64,000 bases of DNA, from NCBI RefSeq assembly GCF_013409625.1, contig NZ_JACCBF010000001.1:4715001-4779000 (forward strand), written 5' to 3'. Positions 62,763 through 64,000 of the stretch are shown one piece after another. Under the pieces are notes generated by a model. That model made no database searches and had not been told where the DNA came from. It worked only from the letters and a program-made list of their open reading frames with translations. A program made the position numbers and the translations under genes. This stretch comes from Nocardioides kongjuensis (lineage in GTDB: Bacteria > Actinomycetota > Actinomycetes > Propionibacteriales > Nocardioidaceae). How positions within the stretch are numbered: the first letter of the stretch is position 1; each line of letters begins with the position of its first letter.

Positions 62763-64000
62763 CGGACAGCTCGTTCGCGCTCGCGGACGCCCTCGTCGAC
62801 CGGCTCCGGCGAGCCGGCGTGAGCGAGGTCGTGGTGGCGCCCGGGTCGCGCAACGCCCCGCTGGCGATGGCGCTGTGGGCAGCCGCGCAGGCCGGAGGGC
62901 TCCGGCTGCACACGCGGATCGACGAGCGCACGGCCGGCTTCCTCGCGCTCGGCCTGACGAAGTCGGGCGCCCGGGCCGCCGTGCTGACCACCTCCGGCAC
63001 CGCCGTCGCCAACCTGCACCCGGCCGTCCTCGAGGCCGTGCACGCCGGCGTCGGCCTGGTCGTCGTCTCGGCCGACCGCCCTGCCCGCCTGCGCGGCACC
63101 GGCGCCAACCAGACCACCGACCAGGTCGGCATCTTCGGCGGCTTCGTGTCGACGTACGACATCGCCGCGGTCGCCGACCTCGCGGCCGTGCCCGTCCCGT
63201 GGGACAGCGTCGTCCACCTCAACCTCCAGCTCGACACCCCGCTCGTGCCGCCCGCGGCGCGCACCCCGTGCGAGCTGGCCGCGATCGAGCCGGAGTCGCG
63301 ACCGGAGCGCACGAGGCGCGGTCCCAGTCCGCTGCAGCCCGGCCCGCGGACGGTCGTGGTGGCGGGGGACGACGCGAGCCAGCGGGCGCGGCAGCTGGCC
63401 GAGACGGCCGGGTGGCCGCTGCTCGCCGAGCCGTCCAGCGGCTCGCGCACCGGCGACAACGCGCTGCGCACCTACCGCCTGCTGCTCGGCACCGACCTCG
63501 GGGCCCGCATCGAGCGGGTCGTGGTGTTCGGCCGGCCGACGCTGTCCCGGCCGGTGACCCGGCTCCTCGAGCGCGCGGACGTCGAGGTGCTCGTCGTGCC
63601 CGGCCCCGGTGTGTGGCCGGTGCGTCCCGACGGGTCCCGCACGATCGACGGGCCGACCTGGGCCGGCGACCAGCCGGACGACCCGGCCTGGCTCGACGCC
63701 TGGCGCACGGCGGACCGCGAGCTCGGCAGGCGCATCGACCAGCTGCTGGCCGAGCAGCCCGCACTGACGCCGTACGACGTCGCTGCGGTCACCCACGCCG
63801 CCCTCCCCGCCGGGGGCCTGCTCGTCGTCGGCGCCTCGAGCCCGATCCGCGACCTCGACATCATGGCCCGCCCGCCCTCGGTCGGCACCCACCGCAAGGT
63901 GATCGCGAACCGTGGTCTGGCCGGCATCGACGGCACCATCAGCACCGCGATCGGCGCCGCGCTGGGTCGGCCCGACGGCACGCGCAACCTTGCCCTGATG
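62759..64000 (+). CDS. menD: SEPHCHC synthase, 5' part
   Basis: MenD joins isochorismate and 2-oxoglutarate with ThDP to start menaquinone synthesis. ATG 62759 overlaps the menC stop; 414 codons are visible and the frame continues past the end of the window (full length about 540-560). Visible motifs: VAPGSRNAPLAMALW, RIDERTAGFLALGL, TTSGTAVANLHPAVLEA, SADRPARLRGTGANQTTDQ and NRGLAGIDGTISTAIGAALG. Confidence 0.95.
   Translation, partial: MTDSSFALADALVDRLRRAGVSEVVVAPGSRNAPLAMALWAAAQAGGLRLHTRIDERTAGFLALGLTKSGARAAVLTTSGTAVANLHPAVLEAVHAGVGLVVVSADRPARLRGTGANQTTDQVGIFGGFVSTYDIAAVADLAAVPVPWDSVVHLNLQLDTPLVPPAARTPCELAAIEPESRPERTRRGPSPLQPGPRTVVVAGDDASQRARQLAETAGWPLLAEPSSGSRTGDNALRTYRLLLGTDLGARIERVVVFGRPTLSRPVTRLLERADVEVLVVPGPGVWPVRPDGSRTIDGPTWAGDQPDDPAWLDAWRTADRELGRRIDQLLAEQPALTPYDVAAVTHAALPAGGLLVVGASSPIRDLDIMARPPSVGTHRKVIANRGLAGIDGTISTAIGAALGRPDGTRNLALM

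Overview
The window is chromosomal DNA of a very GC-rich actinobacterium. Family-level features (mycobacterial/streptomycete-like gene order, Lsr2, DisA, BldN-type sigma factor, 33-residue bS22-like protein, menaquinone genes, DUF4229) fit the Nocardioidaceae, probably Nocardioides or a close relative; this assignment is inference. About 96% is coding, genes overlap by 4 nt in many operons, and no tRNA, rRNA, CRISPR array, transposase or prophage was seen.

Layout. 1-5149: a pantothenate/NAD/CoA block (DUF2520 protein, panC, panD, nadB, nadC, coaX). 5150-5689: the only long non-genic stretch, with a decayed minus-strand reading frame, then lsr2 and clpC. 8939-9930: a divergent SMR efflux gene and TetR regulator sharing two perfect operators. 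9937-18975: DNA maintenance and signalling (mutY, disA, radA), a LacI regulator, a methyltransferase and several poorly known genes. 19035-22870: ppx, a TIM-barrel epimerase, and a TetR/ABC exporter operon. 22933-43713: a long block whose order resembles Mycobacterium (proC to hemB) and Streptomyces (the bldN-rex-hem region): proline dehydrogenase, proC, HAD, trpS with a Trp-codon leader, TetR pair, excisionase-like regulator, bS22-like gene, SDR, acyltransferase, an RsbN/BldN-like pair, HAD-IB, acyl-CoA ligase, glutaredoxin-like, rex, hemA, hemC, cobA/hemD fusion, an ECF sigma/anti-sigma pair, hemB. 43673-46153: a three-gene surface-sugar operon. 46307-53656: a lytic transglycosylase, then hemL, a histidine phosphatase and the System II cytochrome c maturation genes (resA, ccdA, resB, ccsB). 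53669-64000: menaquinone genes (menA, menE, menC, partial menD) interrupted by two paralogous MFS transporters that flank a MarR-controlled EgtA-like/GshB-like/MAPEG operon.

How it works together. Heme (hemA/C/D/B/L), cytochrome c assembly, menaquinone and the redox sensor Rex lie within 30 kb and together supply the respiratory chain; a Rex-like operator overlaps the rex-hem promoter. NAD and CoA precursor genes head the window.

Most notable observations. (1) Two 75-nt, 24-codon ORFs, 64 of 75 bases identical, sit directly upstream of hemB and between the EgtA-like and GshB-like genes; both start with GTG and end in a stop that overlaps the next start codon, and a stem can mask the downstream ribosome binding site. 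(2) trpS carries a short leader ORF with tandem Trp codons and mutually exclusive hairpins. (3) A glutathione-like thiol operon in a lineage usually thought to rely on mycothiol. (4) Two dispersed families of nested palindromes at gene ends. (5) A repeated -10 box, six or seven bases, start codon pattern that predicts many leaderless mRNAs.
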